A DNA stretch of 11,007 nucleotides from Chitinophagaceae bacterium UBA3961 (GCA_002385265.1 DGDD01000150.1:1-11007); one strand, 5' to 3'; numbered from the stretch's first letter, positions 1-6,848 are shown. Numbers and translations are program-made. Notes: generated from the sequence alone by a model not told the origin.

Positions 1-4
1 GCTG

Positions 5-54
5 TTCCATTATTAATTATCAATTCTTAATTATTAATTATTAATTCTTAATTG
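5..54. repeat. AT-rich short-period repeat downstream of the GH127 gene
   Basis: This stretch is built almost only from variants of TTAATTATTAATT, with repeating TAATTA/TTAATT units and a few C and G interruptions. It begins six bases beyond the GH127 stop codon on the minus strand. A similar block follows the msrA stop codon at 6779-6804. Such low-complexity strings are common between Bacteroidota genes. No terminator-type hairpin with a T-run is obvious, so whether it ends the GH127 transcript is unknown. Confidence 0.6.
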
Positions 55-59
55 TTCGC

Positions 60-2456
60 TCACTTCACGCTCCATTCGTGAATCCCCGTAGAATTATCCT
101 TCGGTAACTGCACCACCAACCTCAAAGCTGTTGTGCTTACAGCTTCGAACTTTACAGTATCAAACTTGTCTTTTGTTATGGTATAAGGCGAAAGATTTTT
201 AACCGGAATCCATTCGCTTCCTTTCATATAATATAGCTTCCATTCTAATGGAATTCTACATCCTCCCCAAGGTCCGTCGTCGAACCAATACACACTTGAT
301 TCTGATATGGTATATTCTTTATCAAAATCGTATTGCACCCACTCTTCTGTGTTGTTCTTAGGCCACCAATGTAAATAAGACGCACTGCCATCTTTTGAAT
401 CAGCGGGTTCGTACTGGTCATTCAGCGCTCTAAACATGCGTTTGTTCTTTACTGAAGAACTTACCGTGCTTTTGGAAGCAATACTGGGAGCCGGTTTGGG
501 TTTTGCGGCAGAAGCATCATAAGGAATCCACACTTCCATTTCAGAAGGTCCTCTATTTGCCCATGAATAGTATGGAATGGCAGTAACAGTTTGATCAGTC
601 AATTGCAACGCATCTGAATTTTCCATTCTTTTCGTTGCTGATCCTGTCATTTGAAGCGTCATTACACCATTCAATAATTGTTCGTTGTAAACAGTTTGAA
701 CGGGCGCATTTTTATTTACTACAATATTCATTACTGCCGAATCTTTATTGTCGGGTCCTTCCAAACAATATAAAATTGGGCCCATTTGCAAGGCAAATCT
801 TTTTTGATCAGCGGCCACTTCGGAACGCGCTTCTACTTTGGTAACTTCCCAAGGCAATTGTAATTCCAATTGATCTCCTTTCTTCCAGCTTCTCTTCACT
901 GTAGCGTAGCCTTTCTCGATATCATATGCAACGGGCTTCCCGTTCAATAACAACACGGGCTTGGCTTTTAATGATTGCATCACTTGATACAATCCACCCG
1001 GAATAGGTTTGTTTTGAGCCCATCCGGGGATCCTCATTTTTACTGCAAAGTTGGCCGCCTGTTCCGGATCAACGGTTAGTTTAATAGTTCCATTCCAAGG
1101 ATAATTGGTTTCTTGTGTGAGCTTTATTTTACTAACCGGAAGCTTAATGGTAGAAACACTTCCTACATATAAATTCACATAGAGATCGTTTCTATTCTGA
1201 GCATACACATAACCCGGCATTGAAGGCAGAAAACGCGACATATTTGAAATGCAACAGGCACAATCGAACCAAGAACTTCTTTGGTGCTGCCCTAAAGATG
1301 CAAGTGGATTGGGATAAAAGAATTTATCGCCACTTAGAGAAACACCCGATAACAGTCCATTGTATAAGATTCTTTCGAGCACGTCAATGTATTGTCCGTC
1401 GCCGTGCAACAAGAACATACGACTGTTCCAATATACATTTGCAATAGATGCGCATGTTTCAGCATAGGCGGTCATATTGGGTAGATCAAAATCACCGCCA
1501 AAGGCTTCTCCGTTATTGGTAGCTCCGATGCCACCGGTGATATAAATCTTCTTTTCCACTGCATCGTGCCAGATATCGTCTATTGCAGAAAGATAAGCCT
1601 TATCGCCAGTAAGGGCAGCAACATCGGCCATTCCGGTGTACATATAGGTAGCGCGAACGGCATGACCTAGGGCTGTATGTTGATCCACTACTTTTTTGTG
1701 GGCCTGACTGTATTCGTGATTTAGATGTCCTTCTTTGCCGCGCAAGTCGAGGAAGAATTTCGCCAAATCGAGGTAGGCTTTTTTTCCGGTAACGCGGTAG
1801 AGTTTGGCAAGTCCCATTTCTACAACTTGGTGTCCGGGGAACTTTTCTTCCTTGCCCCATCCAAAAGTTTTTACAAGAAGATCGGCATTTTTGGTTGCGA
1901 TGTTCAAGAAGTTCTTTTTGCCGGTTGCCAAATAATGGGCTACGGCCGCTTCATACAGATGGCCTGCATTGTAGAGTTCATGACTCAGGTCTTCCTCTTT
2001 CTCCCAGCGTTTTGATCCCACCCAATCGTGTTGCTTTTTGGGTTTCATGGTGCGAAAAGTGTAGAGATAACCATCGGGTTCTTGAGCTGCAGCAATCACA
2101 GAAATAAGGCTATCGAGGGTTTTTGCGAGTTTGGGATTGGGTTTATTTTGGAGACTGTAAGAAGCCCCCTCAATCAGTTTATAGAGATCGGTATCATCGA
2201 AGGTAAAGGCAGTGATTGTATCAGCCGGTAATTTCCCGGCAGCACGCAAGAAATTGTCAATACGTCCGGTTCTGTAACACTGTGCCAAGGTATATGGGAT
2301 GGTCACTTCTGCATTCACTCTTAATTTGGGTAACCAGAAATTATCGCGCACACTCACTTGAGTAAAAGGAACGGGCTGAATAGGGTAATCTTTATTCTGA
2401 GCCAATGAAGGAACCAGTGCAAATGCAAGCGATAGTGACAAGAGCGTGCGTTTCAT
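60..2456 (-). CDS. Exported GH127-family beta-L-arabinofuranosidase-like glycoside hydrolase
   Basis: This 798-residue protein resembles the GH127 (DUF1680) family, whose characterised members release terminal beta-L-arabinofuranose from plant glycans and glycoproteins. Residues 1-20 form a Sec signal peptide ending in SLAQ, so it should act in the periplasm or outside the cell. The all-alpha catalytic region spans about 30-420. The family's active-site set is intact: Glu317 in NNGEAFGG fits the acid/base, and Glu333, Cys335, Cys401 and Cys402 (in AETC and CACC) fit the zinc ligands, with one of the two last cysteines the nucleophile. The Glu317-Glu333-Cys335 spacing matches that of HypBA1 from Bifidobacterium. 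Beta-rich domains follow, and about 655-798 looks like a discoidin/F5-8-type jelly roll that may bind carbohydrate. No SusC/SusD pair or other sugar gene is in the window. The family assignment is firm; the exact substrate is inferred, since many DUF1680 proteins are untested. Confidence 0.9.
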   Translation of the reverse strand: MKRTLLSLSLAFALVPSLAQNKDYPIQPVPFTQVSVRDNFWLPKLRVNAEVTIPYTLAQCYRTGRIDNFLRAAGKLPADTITAFTFDDTDLYKLIEGASYSLQNKPNPKLAKTLDSLISVIAAAQEPDGYLYTFRTMKPKKQHDWVGSKRWEKEEDLSHELYNAGHLYEAAVAHYLATGKKNFLNIATKNADLLVKTFGWGKEEKFPGHQVVEMGLAKLYRVTGKKAYLDLAKFFLDLRGKEGHLNHEYSQAHKKVVDQHTALGHAVRATYMYTGMADVAALTGDKAYLSAIDDIWHDAVEKKIYITGGIGATNNGEAFGGDFDLPNMTAYAETCASIANVYWNSRMFLLHGDGQYIDVLERILYNGLLSGVSLSGDKFFYPNPLASLGQHQRSSWFDCACCISNMSRFLPSMPGYVYAQNRNDLYVNLYVGSVSTIKLPVSKIKLTQETNYPWNGTIKLTVDPEQAANFAVKMRIPGWAQNKPIPGGLYQVMQSLKAKPVLLLNGKPVAYDIEKGYATVKRSWKKGDQLELQLPWEVTKVEARSEVAADQKRFALQMGPILYCLEGPDNKDSAVMNIVVNKNAPVQTVYNEQLLNGVMTLQMTGSATKRMENSDALQLTDQTVTAIPYYSWANRGPSEMEVWIPYDASAAKPKPAPSIASKSTVSSSVKNKRMFRALNDQYEPADSKDGSASYLHWWPKNNTEEWVQYDFDKEYTISESSVYWFDDGPWGGCRIPLEWKLYYMKGSEWIPVKNLSPYTITKDKFDTVKFEAVSTTALRLVVQLPKDNSTGIHEWSVK

Positions 2457-2472
2457 GAAATCGTTGTTTGAG

Positions 2473-2502
2473 TGAATGTACGAATAATTGTCATTTTTAC
2501 AA
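2473..2502 (-). promoter_or_regulatory. Weak candidate promoter of the GH127 gene
   Basis: On the minus strand a TTG (2502-2500) is followed after 19 bases by TACATTCA (2480-2473). This resembles the Bacteroidota -33 TTTG / -7 TAnnTTTG pattern with two mismatches in the -7 box. It would place the start of transcription about 12 bases before the ATG. The match is imperfect and rests on spacing and position. Confidence 0.3.
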
Positions 2503-2517
2503 TTAATCAGGATAAGA

Positions 2518-2762
2518 ATCAGGATTTACAGGATTAGAGGATTTACGGGATGGATTCATACCCTTATAAACGAAAATGAAAGCTTATGAGAAATGGACCC
2601 AAAATTTGAAACTAATGTGAATGACGCGAATCTTAAAAAACAGTATAAAATGCCGTAAAATTTTTAAAAAAATGCCCATAAAGTAAAACCCTTATTCTTG
2701 ATTGGAGGCAGCTTGATTTCAGAAAGTAATCCTGAGAATCCTCTAATCCTGTAAATCCTGAT
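2518..2762. repeat. Small element bounded by perfect 26-bp inverted repeats
   Basis: The left arm (2518-2543) is the exact reverse complement of the right arm (2737-2762). Each arm is itself built from degenerate 8-9-base units around AGGATT (left-arm copies start at 2521, 2530 and 2538, with a diverged copy near 2546 and another near 2509). Just inside the arms the similarity continues imperfectly. The 193-base interior is AT-rich and has no ORF above about 15 codons. The element fills most of the gap between the GH127 start and the tRNA terminator. There is no transposase and I see no clear target-site duplication, so it could be a MITE-like remnant, a pair of dispersed intergenic repeats in opposite orientation, or a foldback structure. 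Confidence 0.7.
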
Positions 2763-2804
2763 CTCTTGGGGTAAAATAGGTTTTCATTCTATACGAAAGG
2801 CAAT

Positions 2805-2848
2805 AAAAAAACCTCACAACCAGTTTTAATTCAACTTGTTATGAGGTT
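2805..2848 (-). terminator. Rho-independent terminator of tRNA-Ser
   Basis: Reading the minus strand, AACCTCATAAC (2848-2838) pairs with GTTGTGAGGTT (2820-2810), an 11-bp stem with one U-G pair. Four inner AGTT/AACT pairs may extend it past a mismatch. The stem runs into seven T residues (2811-2805, two of them in the stem). It begins three bases after the mature tRNA 3' end. Confidence 0.85.
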
Positions 2849-2851
2849 CAG

Positions 2852-2936
2852 CGGAGAGAGAGGGATTCGAACCCCCGGACCTGTGACAGTCAACGGTTTT
2901 CAAGACCGCCGCATTCGACCGCTCTGCCATCTCTCC
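2852..2936 (-). tRNA. tRNA-Ser (anticodon UGA)
   Basis: This 85-nt gene folds as a class II tRNA. The 7-bp acceptor stem GGAGAGA/TCTCTCC is perfect. It has a 3-bp GCA/TGC D stem, a 5-bp anticodon stem with loop CTTGAAA, a long variable arm of about 16 nt, and a T arm with loop TTCGAAT. The anticodon TGA lies at 2902-2900 and reads UCN serine codons, chiefly UCA. The long variable arm and the G discriminator base (2852) agree with serine identity. CCA is not encoded (the next bases are CTG), so it must be added by tRNA nucleotidyltransferase. Confidence 0.97.
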
Positions 2937-2940
2937 GCCG

Positions 2941-2972
2941 CAAATGTACGGTGCGAAAATTGTTTTTTCAAA
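2941..2972 (-). promoter_or_regulatory. Consensus Bacteroidota promoter of tRNA-Ser
   Basis: The minus strand carries TTTG (2972-2969), then 20 bases, then TACATTTG (2948-2941). This is an exact match to the -33 TTTG / -7 TAnnTTTG consensus of the main Bacteroidota sigma factor. Only four bases separate the -7 box from the mature tRNA 5' end, so transcription should start at or very near the first tRNA base, leaving almost no 5' leader. Confidence 0.8.
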
Positions 2973-3009
2973 TAAAAAAGGGCTGATTTTTACCATTTTA
3001 TAAAAAAAA

Positions 3010-3040
3010 TTGGCCAGGTCCCGCCAAATCGTTAATTTAT
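3010..3040 (+). promoter_or_regulatory. Weak candidate promoter of the CBS gene
   Basis: TTG at 3010-3012 is followed after 20 bases by TAATTTAT (3033-3040), which matches the -7 pattern TAnnTTTG except at the last two positions. It would give a leader of roughly 25 nt before the ATG at 3070. Spacing and position are right, but the -7 match is poor. Confidence 0.3.
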
Positions 3041-3069
3041 GACAACGATTATTAACCAAAACCGCCATT

Positions 3070-3507
3070 ATGAATAGAAAAGTAGCCGACATTCTACTTC
3101 GCAAAGGAAGCAATATCACTTCCGTTTCACCCGATACCCACGTAATTGACGCGTTGAAAATTATGGCCGATCAAAACATCGGATCCGTAATGGTGATGAA
3201 AGATGGCGTATATATGGGTGTAATGACCGAACGCGATTATTCCCGAAAAGTAATTCTCCAAGGGAAATCGTCCACTCACTCCACTGTTGGAGAAATTATG
3301 ACAACAGACATTCCGCGTGTAACCCCCAATGACCTCGTTGACTATTGCATGCAATTGATGTCTGAGCAAAATGTTCGCTATTTACCCGTTTTTGAAAGTG
3401 AAATGGTGATTGGGATTATCTCTATTAATGATGTTGTTAAGGAAACCATCCTTGCCCATCAAGAAACCATTTCTCACCTGAAAGACTATTTACATTCCAG
3501 TTTATAA
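3070..3507 (+). CDS. Stand-alone tandem CBS-domain protein
   Basis: This 145-residue protein consists of little more than two CBS domains, about residues 5-63 and 72-128, which normally fold together as a Bateman module. The first ends in GVMTERDYSRK (50-60), with the threonine and aspartate that usually contact an adenosine nucleotide. The second ends in GIISINDVVKE (115-125). There is no signal peptide or membrane segment, so it is cytoplasmic. Such small proteins often sense AMP, ADP, ATP or SAM and regulate a partner; the ligand and partner here cannot be told from sequence. The last 20 residues look helical. The start codon lies in an AT-rich context without a clear Shine-Dalgarno sequence. 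The gene diverges from tRNA-Ser and converges on the MutS2 gene, so it is transcribed alone. Confidence 0.9.
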   Translation: MNRKVADILLRKGSNITSVSPDTHVIDALKIMADQNIGSVMVMKDGVYMGVMTERDYSRKVILQGKSSTHSTVGEIMTTDIPRVTPNDLVDYCMQLMSEQNVRYLPVFESEMVIGIISINDVVKETILAHQETISHLKDYLHSSL

Positions 3508-3538
3508 GATCAATTATTGTTTAAAAGCCTATAATCAA

Positions 3539-3570
3539 AAAATCCCCAACAGATCAGTGTTGGGGATTTT
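3539..3570. terminator. Bidirectional terminator between the CBS and MutS2 genes
   Basis: A perfect 13-bp stem (3539-3551 with 3558-3570, core AATCCCCAACA) closes a six-base GATCAG loop. The plus strand continues into TTTTCTCTTTT and the minus strand into TTTTGATT. It lies 31 bases after the CBS stop and 20 bases beyond the MutS2 stop, so it can end both convergent transcripts. Confidence 0.85.
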
Positions 3571-3590
3571 CTCTTTTCAACAATTCATTT

Positions 3591-5705
3591 CTAATTGGAT
3601 CCTTCTTCTTTCTTCATTACCGCTACTAATTCTCCCGCATCAACGGTTATCGGCATCAATCCAACTTGAACAATCGCTTTCTTCCCCTTCAATTCTTTGA
3701 TCACTCCTACTTGGTGATTCTTTTTTATCAGCACCTGTTGTCCAATCACCAAATCGGCCTTTACTTCTTGAAACTTCGTATTTACTTTTTTCTGCGCCTT
3801 TTCTGTAGATTGTTGTTGATTCTGCTTAAACAAGAGTATCTGCAATTGCTTCATGAACTCTTTCTTATCTTCACCGGTAGCCTTTTTCCAGTCCATCACA
3901 ATTTGCTTGAGCTTTCGCTCCATATCCTTTAAATATTGAATTCGGTCTTCGGTAATTCTATTTTGCTGACGCAACAGTTCAACTTGTTGACGGTGCTTTT
4001 CCTTATCCAAGGTTTGCTCCATCTCCTTTTTCAATCGTTCATTCTCACGCATTAATTTATTGAGCTCCTTTTCCTTTTTCTCGAGAAACTGAAGGTCTTG
4101 TTCTGTTCGCGTGAGTAATTTGTCTAATCGGAAATGATCATTGTCTACCAATTGTCGTGCACGTTCAATCAAGCGTTTGTCCAAACCAATTCGTTCGGCA
4201 ATGGAGAAGGTGTAAGAACTTCCCGGTTTTCCGATATTAAGTTTGTAGAGCGGCATCAAATTGGTTTCGTCGAAGGCCATGGCTCCATTAATGATACCGG
4301 GTGTTTTACCGGCCATTACTTTGAGGTTCAAATAGTGAGTGGTAACAATTCCTTGTGCATGCTTTTTAACCAATTCTTCCATAATCACTTCAGCAAAAGC
4401 GCCACCCAAGTTTGGATCACTACCACTTCCCAATTCGTCAATAAAAAACAGGGTTCTGCCATTTGAAAATTCCACGAAATGCTTCATGTTTTTCAAATGC
4501 GAACTATAGGTACTGAGTTCAAATTCCAAACTTTGGGTATCCCCAATATGAATCATGATTTGTTTGTAGATACCCATTTCTGAACTGGGATGAACAGGAA
4601 TCAACAAGCCACTCTGGAGCATCAATTGAAGAAGACCCACCGTTTTTAACGTAACTGTTTTACCACCCGCATTGGGCCCTGAAATCAGTAAGATACGGTT
4701 CTTATCGTCGAGATGAATTTGTGTTGGGTAAGTTGTTTTCCCTGCTTTTTGATTGTATAAATACAAAAGCGGATGGAATGCTTGGATCAAATGTGTTTGT
4801 GCCTTGTCGGTTAACTGAGGCACTTGACCTTTGATTTCCACGGCAAATTTGGCTTTGGCTCGAATAAAATCATACTCACCAAGGATGTCCAAATAGGTTT
4901 TCAGCAAGGAAGCATACACTGATAAGTGCTGAGTGAGTTGGCGCAAAATTCGGTACACTTCTCGTCGCTCCTCATTTTCCAGTTCAAACACATCGTTGTT
5001 GAGTTCAATCGTTTCTTCCGGCTCAACAAAAGAAGTTTTTCGTGTGTCGCTTTCACCCAATAAAATCCCTTTCACTTGACGTTTGTATTCGGCTTGAACT
5101 GCCACTACCCTTCTTCCATTTAAAAAAGACTCTTCGATATCAGCAACGTAGCCCGCCTTGGTCCATTTCGATACAACTTTCTCAAATACTTTTCTGAGCT
5201 CATTTCTTTTTCGATACAAACTCATCCGAATTTGCTGCAACTCTTCCGATGCACTGTCTTTTACCGTTCCATTGTCCTCGAGTATATCATTGAGCATTTC
5301 CAGAATCGCCTTTTCGTAATAAGTATTTTCAATCACTTTTACCAAGGCAGGAAAAGCTGTGCGCGTATCATTGTCGAACCAACGGAATATATTCTTCAAA
5401 CTTTCCGCTAATTTTCGGATCAGCACAAATTGTTCTCCCGACAATACGGCTCCGGGAATTGACAACAGCTTCAGTTCTTTTGAAATGTTCAATGCATGAT
5501 CATTGGGGAAATAGTTGCCGCTCTCCAGAATGATCTTGTATTCATTGGTTTGTCGGAGGTCAAGATCGATATAATCTTTGCGGGTATGGATGCGCAAATC
5601 GGCCACTTTTGCCAAGGCATACTCCGTCTTACAATGGGCTTCCACCAATTGCTTGATCTTATCAAATTCCAACTGCACTAGTGCCGATTCGGGAAAAAAC
5701 TTCAT
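3591..5705 (-). CDS. mutS2: MutS2-family DNA-binding ATPase lacking the Smr domain
   Basis: This 704-residue cytoplasmic protein has the MutS2 architecture. A MutS-core-like helical lever/clamp region (about 1-300) comes first. The ABC-type ATPase follows, with Walker A GPNAGGKT (343-350), signature region STYSSHL (398-404), Walker B with FFIDELGSGSDP (420-431) and the TTHY switch histidine (455-458). A long coiled coil rich in Lys, Glu and Gln covers about 525-640, and a small KOW-like beta domain covers about 651-698. MutS2 proteins act on branched DNA or collided ribosomes rather than in mismatch repair; the mismatch-recognition domain of MutS is absent. Classical MutS2 (about 780 residues) ends in an Smr nuclease domain, but this protein stops after the KOW-like part with EEGSN and a clean stop just before a terminator. 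ATPase motifs are intact, so it is probably functional without that endonuclease. The gene is single, with a -7 promoter box about 20 bases upstream. Confidence 0.9.
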   Translation of the reverse strand: MKFFPESALVQLEFDKIKQLVEAHCKTEYALAKVADLRIHTRKDYIDLDLRQTNEYKIILESGNYFPNDHALNISKELKLLSIPGAVLSGEQFVLIRKLAESLKNIFRWFDNDTRTAFPALVKVIENTYYEKAILEMLNDILEDNGTVKDSASEELQQIRMSLYRKRNELRKVFEKVVSKWTKAGYVADIEESFLNGRRVVAVQAEYKRQVKGILLGESDTRKTSFVEPEETIELNNDVFELENEERREVYRILRQLTQHLSVYASLLKTYLDILGEYDFIRAKAKFAVEIKGQVPQLTDKAQTHLIQAFHPLLYLYNQKAGKTTYPTQIHLDDKNRILLISGPNAGGKTVTLKTVGLLQLMLQSGLLIPVHPSSEMGIYKQIMIHIGDTQSLEFELSTYSSHLKNMKHFVEFSNGRTLFFIDELGSGSDPNLGGAFAEVIMEELVKKHAQGIVTTHYLNLKVMAGKTPGIINGAMAFDETNLMPLYKLNIGKPGSSYTFSIAERIGLDKRLIERARQLVDNDHFRLDKLLTRTEQDLQFLEKKEKELNKLMRENERLKKEMEQTLDKEKHRQQVELLRQQNRITEDRIQYLKDMERKLKQIVMDWKKATGEDKKEFMKQLQILLFKQNQQQSTEKAQKKVNTKFQEVKADLVIGQQVLIKKNHQVGVIKELKGKKAIVQVGLMPITVDAGELVAVMKKEEGSN

Positions 5706-5725
5706 ACTTTTTAATTAACAGGGCG

Positions 5726-5733
5726 CAAAAATA
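5726..5733 (-). promoter_or_regulatory. -7 promoter element of the MutS2 gene
   Basis: The minus strand reads TATTTTTG, an exact TAnnTTTG match, 20 bases before the MutS2 start codon. Transcription would begin about 13-16 bases upstream of the ATG. No good TTTG or TTG is seen at the expected -33 distance, so the promoter may be weak or helped by an activator. Confidence 0.5.
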
Positions 5734-5768
5734 GGAAGGTTTTTAAGGAATTGAGGACTAGATTTACT

Positions 5769-5796
5769 CAGATTAGTAGGCAGAGCCTGTAATCTG
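5769..5796. other. Imperfect hairpin in the MutS2-msrA divergent spacer
   Basis: CAGATTA (5769-5775) pairs with TAATCTG (5790-5796). After a small 2x1 internal loop, AGGC (5778-5781) pairs with GCCT (5785-5788) around an AGA loop, for 11 bp in total. Neither strand continues directly into a T-run, so it is not a typical terminator. It sits upstream of the MutS2 promoter box. The rest of the 373-base spacer (5706-6078) shows only the two candidate promoters and no credible gene. Confidence 0.45.
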
Positions 5797-6044
5797 CATG
5801 ATTTTACTCGAAAATCCTACCGAGAAACTAGATTCGACATTCTGTTGAGCCTGTATTTTCTCCTCGTCTTTTGCTTTTTCGTTCCCTCCAAATGTGCCCT
5901 CATTCGCTCAAATCACCCGTATTGCCTAAACAAATTATTTGCAGAATTGTTAACATCGCTAACTTGAGCAGCAGGCGTATATGAAACTGTTAAGGGCATG
6001 GTAAAGCGTACCGAATGTCGTTTGGGCGACGAATCTGGCCCTGT

Positions 6045-6071
6045 TTTGTATTGAAATTTACACGAAATTTG
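6045..6071 (+). promoter_or_regulatory. Candidate msrA promoter
   Basis: TTTG (6045-6048) is followed after 15 bases by GAAATTTG (6064-6071), which matches TAnnTTTG except at its first base. The spacing is shorter than the usual 17-23 bases. If used, transcription starts about at the 6079 ATG and would favour the downstream ATG at 6106, so it bears on the choice of start. Confidence 0.35.
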
Positions 6072-6078
6072 ATATTCC

Positions 6079-6777
6079 ATGACTCAGTCTACAAAAAGAA
6101 GTACCATGAACCTCGGTTTAACACTGATTATAGCAAGTTTTACAACACTGGTTTCTTGTGCTCAAAGAGAAACTCCTAATAAAATTATGACAACAACAGC
6201 AACGGCTACCGCCACAGCCTTAACGAGCGGATCAGCCACTATGGACACGGCTACCCTAGCCAACGGTTGCTTCTGGTGTACAGAGGCAATTTTCCAACAA
6301 TTGGAGGGCGTGTTGAAAGTGACTTCCGGATACAGCGGCGGACATGTAGTAAACCCAACCTATAAAGAAGTATGCACCGGAACAACAGGACACGCTGAGT
6401 GCATTCAAATTGTATTCGATCCTTCAAAAATCAGTTTCGACGAATTACTCTCAGTATTCTGGCAAACGCACGATCCAACCACTTTAAACAAGCAAGGAAA
6501 TGATGAAGGGCCACAATACAGAAGCGCAGTCTTTTATCACAACGAGGAACAAAAAGCAAAAGCATTAAAATACAAAGAAGAGTTAAGTAAGAGCGGTGCT
6601 TTCGACCGACCCATCGTAACAGAAATTAGTCCATTCACTAGTTTCTATGCGGCTGAGAATTACCACCAGGATTACTACAATCAAAATGGCTCTCAACCTT
6701 ATTGTTATTTTGTTATCAGACCTAAGTTAGAGAAGTTTGAAAAAGTGTTTAAGGATAAGTTGAAGAAAACCCACTAA
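6079..6777 (+). CDS. msrA: Peptide methionine-S-sulfoxide reductase MsrA, predicted lipoprotein
   Basis: MsrA reduces the S-form of methionine sulfoxide in proteins. The catalytic domain spans about residues 56-225, with the active-site motif GCFWCTE (63-69; Cys64 nucleophile), SGYSGG (83-88), GTTGHAE (101-107), DEGPQYRS (142-149) and NYHQDYY (194-200). Candidate resolving cysteines include Cys67, Cys99, Cys108 and Cys209. A hydrophobic segment (11-26) ends in the lipobox LVSC, with Cys27 the lipidated residue, so the enzyme should be membrane-anchored in the envelope and repair exported proteins. A low-complexity Thr/Ala linker (38-60) joins anchor and enzyme. The 6079 start keeps Lys6 and Arg7 as a positive n-region; the ATG at 6106 is preceded by a purine-rich AAGAAG and also keeps the lipobox, so the start is uncertain. 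No msrB is adjacent. Confidence 0.93.
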   Translation: MTQSTKRSTMNLGLTLIIASFTTLVSCAQRETPNKIMTTTATATATALTSGSATMDTATLANGCFWCTEAIFQQLEGVLKVTSGYSGGHVVNPTYKEVCTGTTGHAECIQIVFDPSKISFDELLSVFWQTHDPTTLNKQGNDEGPQYRSAVFYHNEEQKAKALKYKEELSKSGAFDRPIVTEISPFTSFYAAENYHQDYYNQNGSQPYCYFVIRPKLEKFEKVFKDKLKKTH

Positions 6778-6778
6778 A

Positions 6779-6804
6779 CAATTAATAATTATTAATTAAT
6801 AATC
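6779..6804. repeat. AT-rich TTAATTATTAATT-type repeat after msrA
   Basis: Variants of AATTAATAATTATTAATTAA lie directly after the msrA stop codon and before its terminator. Composition and motif resemble the block at 5-54 after the GH127 stop. It is probably a neutral low-complexity spacer. Confidence 0.5.
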
Positions 6805-6848
6805 AAAATGGGTCGATGTTTACAACTTTGTAAACATCGACCCATTTT
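6805..6848. terminator. Strong bidirectional terminator between msrA and the M24 gene
   Basis: A perfect 19-bp stem (6805-6823 with 6830-6848) has the core ATGGGTCGATGTTTAC and an AACTTT loop. A/T flanks give a T-run on each strand (TTTTT then C on the plus strand, TTTT then G on the minus strand). It lies 27 bases after the msrA stop and about 48 bases beyond the M24 stop, so it serves both convergent genes. Confidence 0.9.

Noticed and set aside
635..2231. Several 60-96 codon plus-strand ORFs inside the GH127 gene
   Set aside because: They lie antisense to a gene with intact catalytic motifs, lack domain features and have no promoter or spacing of their own. Similar antisense frames inside the MutS2, M24 and binding-protein genes were dropped for the same reason.
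2509..2551. CRISPR-like array of AGGATT units
   Set aside because: The units are 8-9 bases long and degenerate with no unique spacers, and no cas gene is present.
2518..2762. Complete insertion sequence
   Set aside because: There are inverted ends but no transposase frame, and no clear target-site duplication was seen, so it was recorded only as an inverted-repeat element.
2826..3119. 97-codon minus-strand ORF across tRNA-Ser and the CBS gene start
   Set aside because: It reads through the tRNA, its promoter and the opposite coding strand, and its C-terminal sequence is the familiar translation of a tRNA-Ser gene. It is not a real protein.
5892..5984. 30-codon plus-strand ORF in the MutS2-msrA spacer
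   Set aside because: The peptide has no recognisable pattern (no membrane segment or domain), there is no promoter box at a fitting distance, and such a length is expected by chance.
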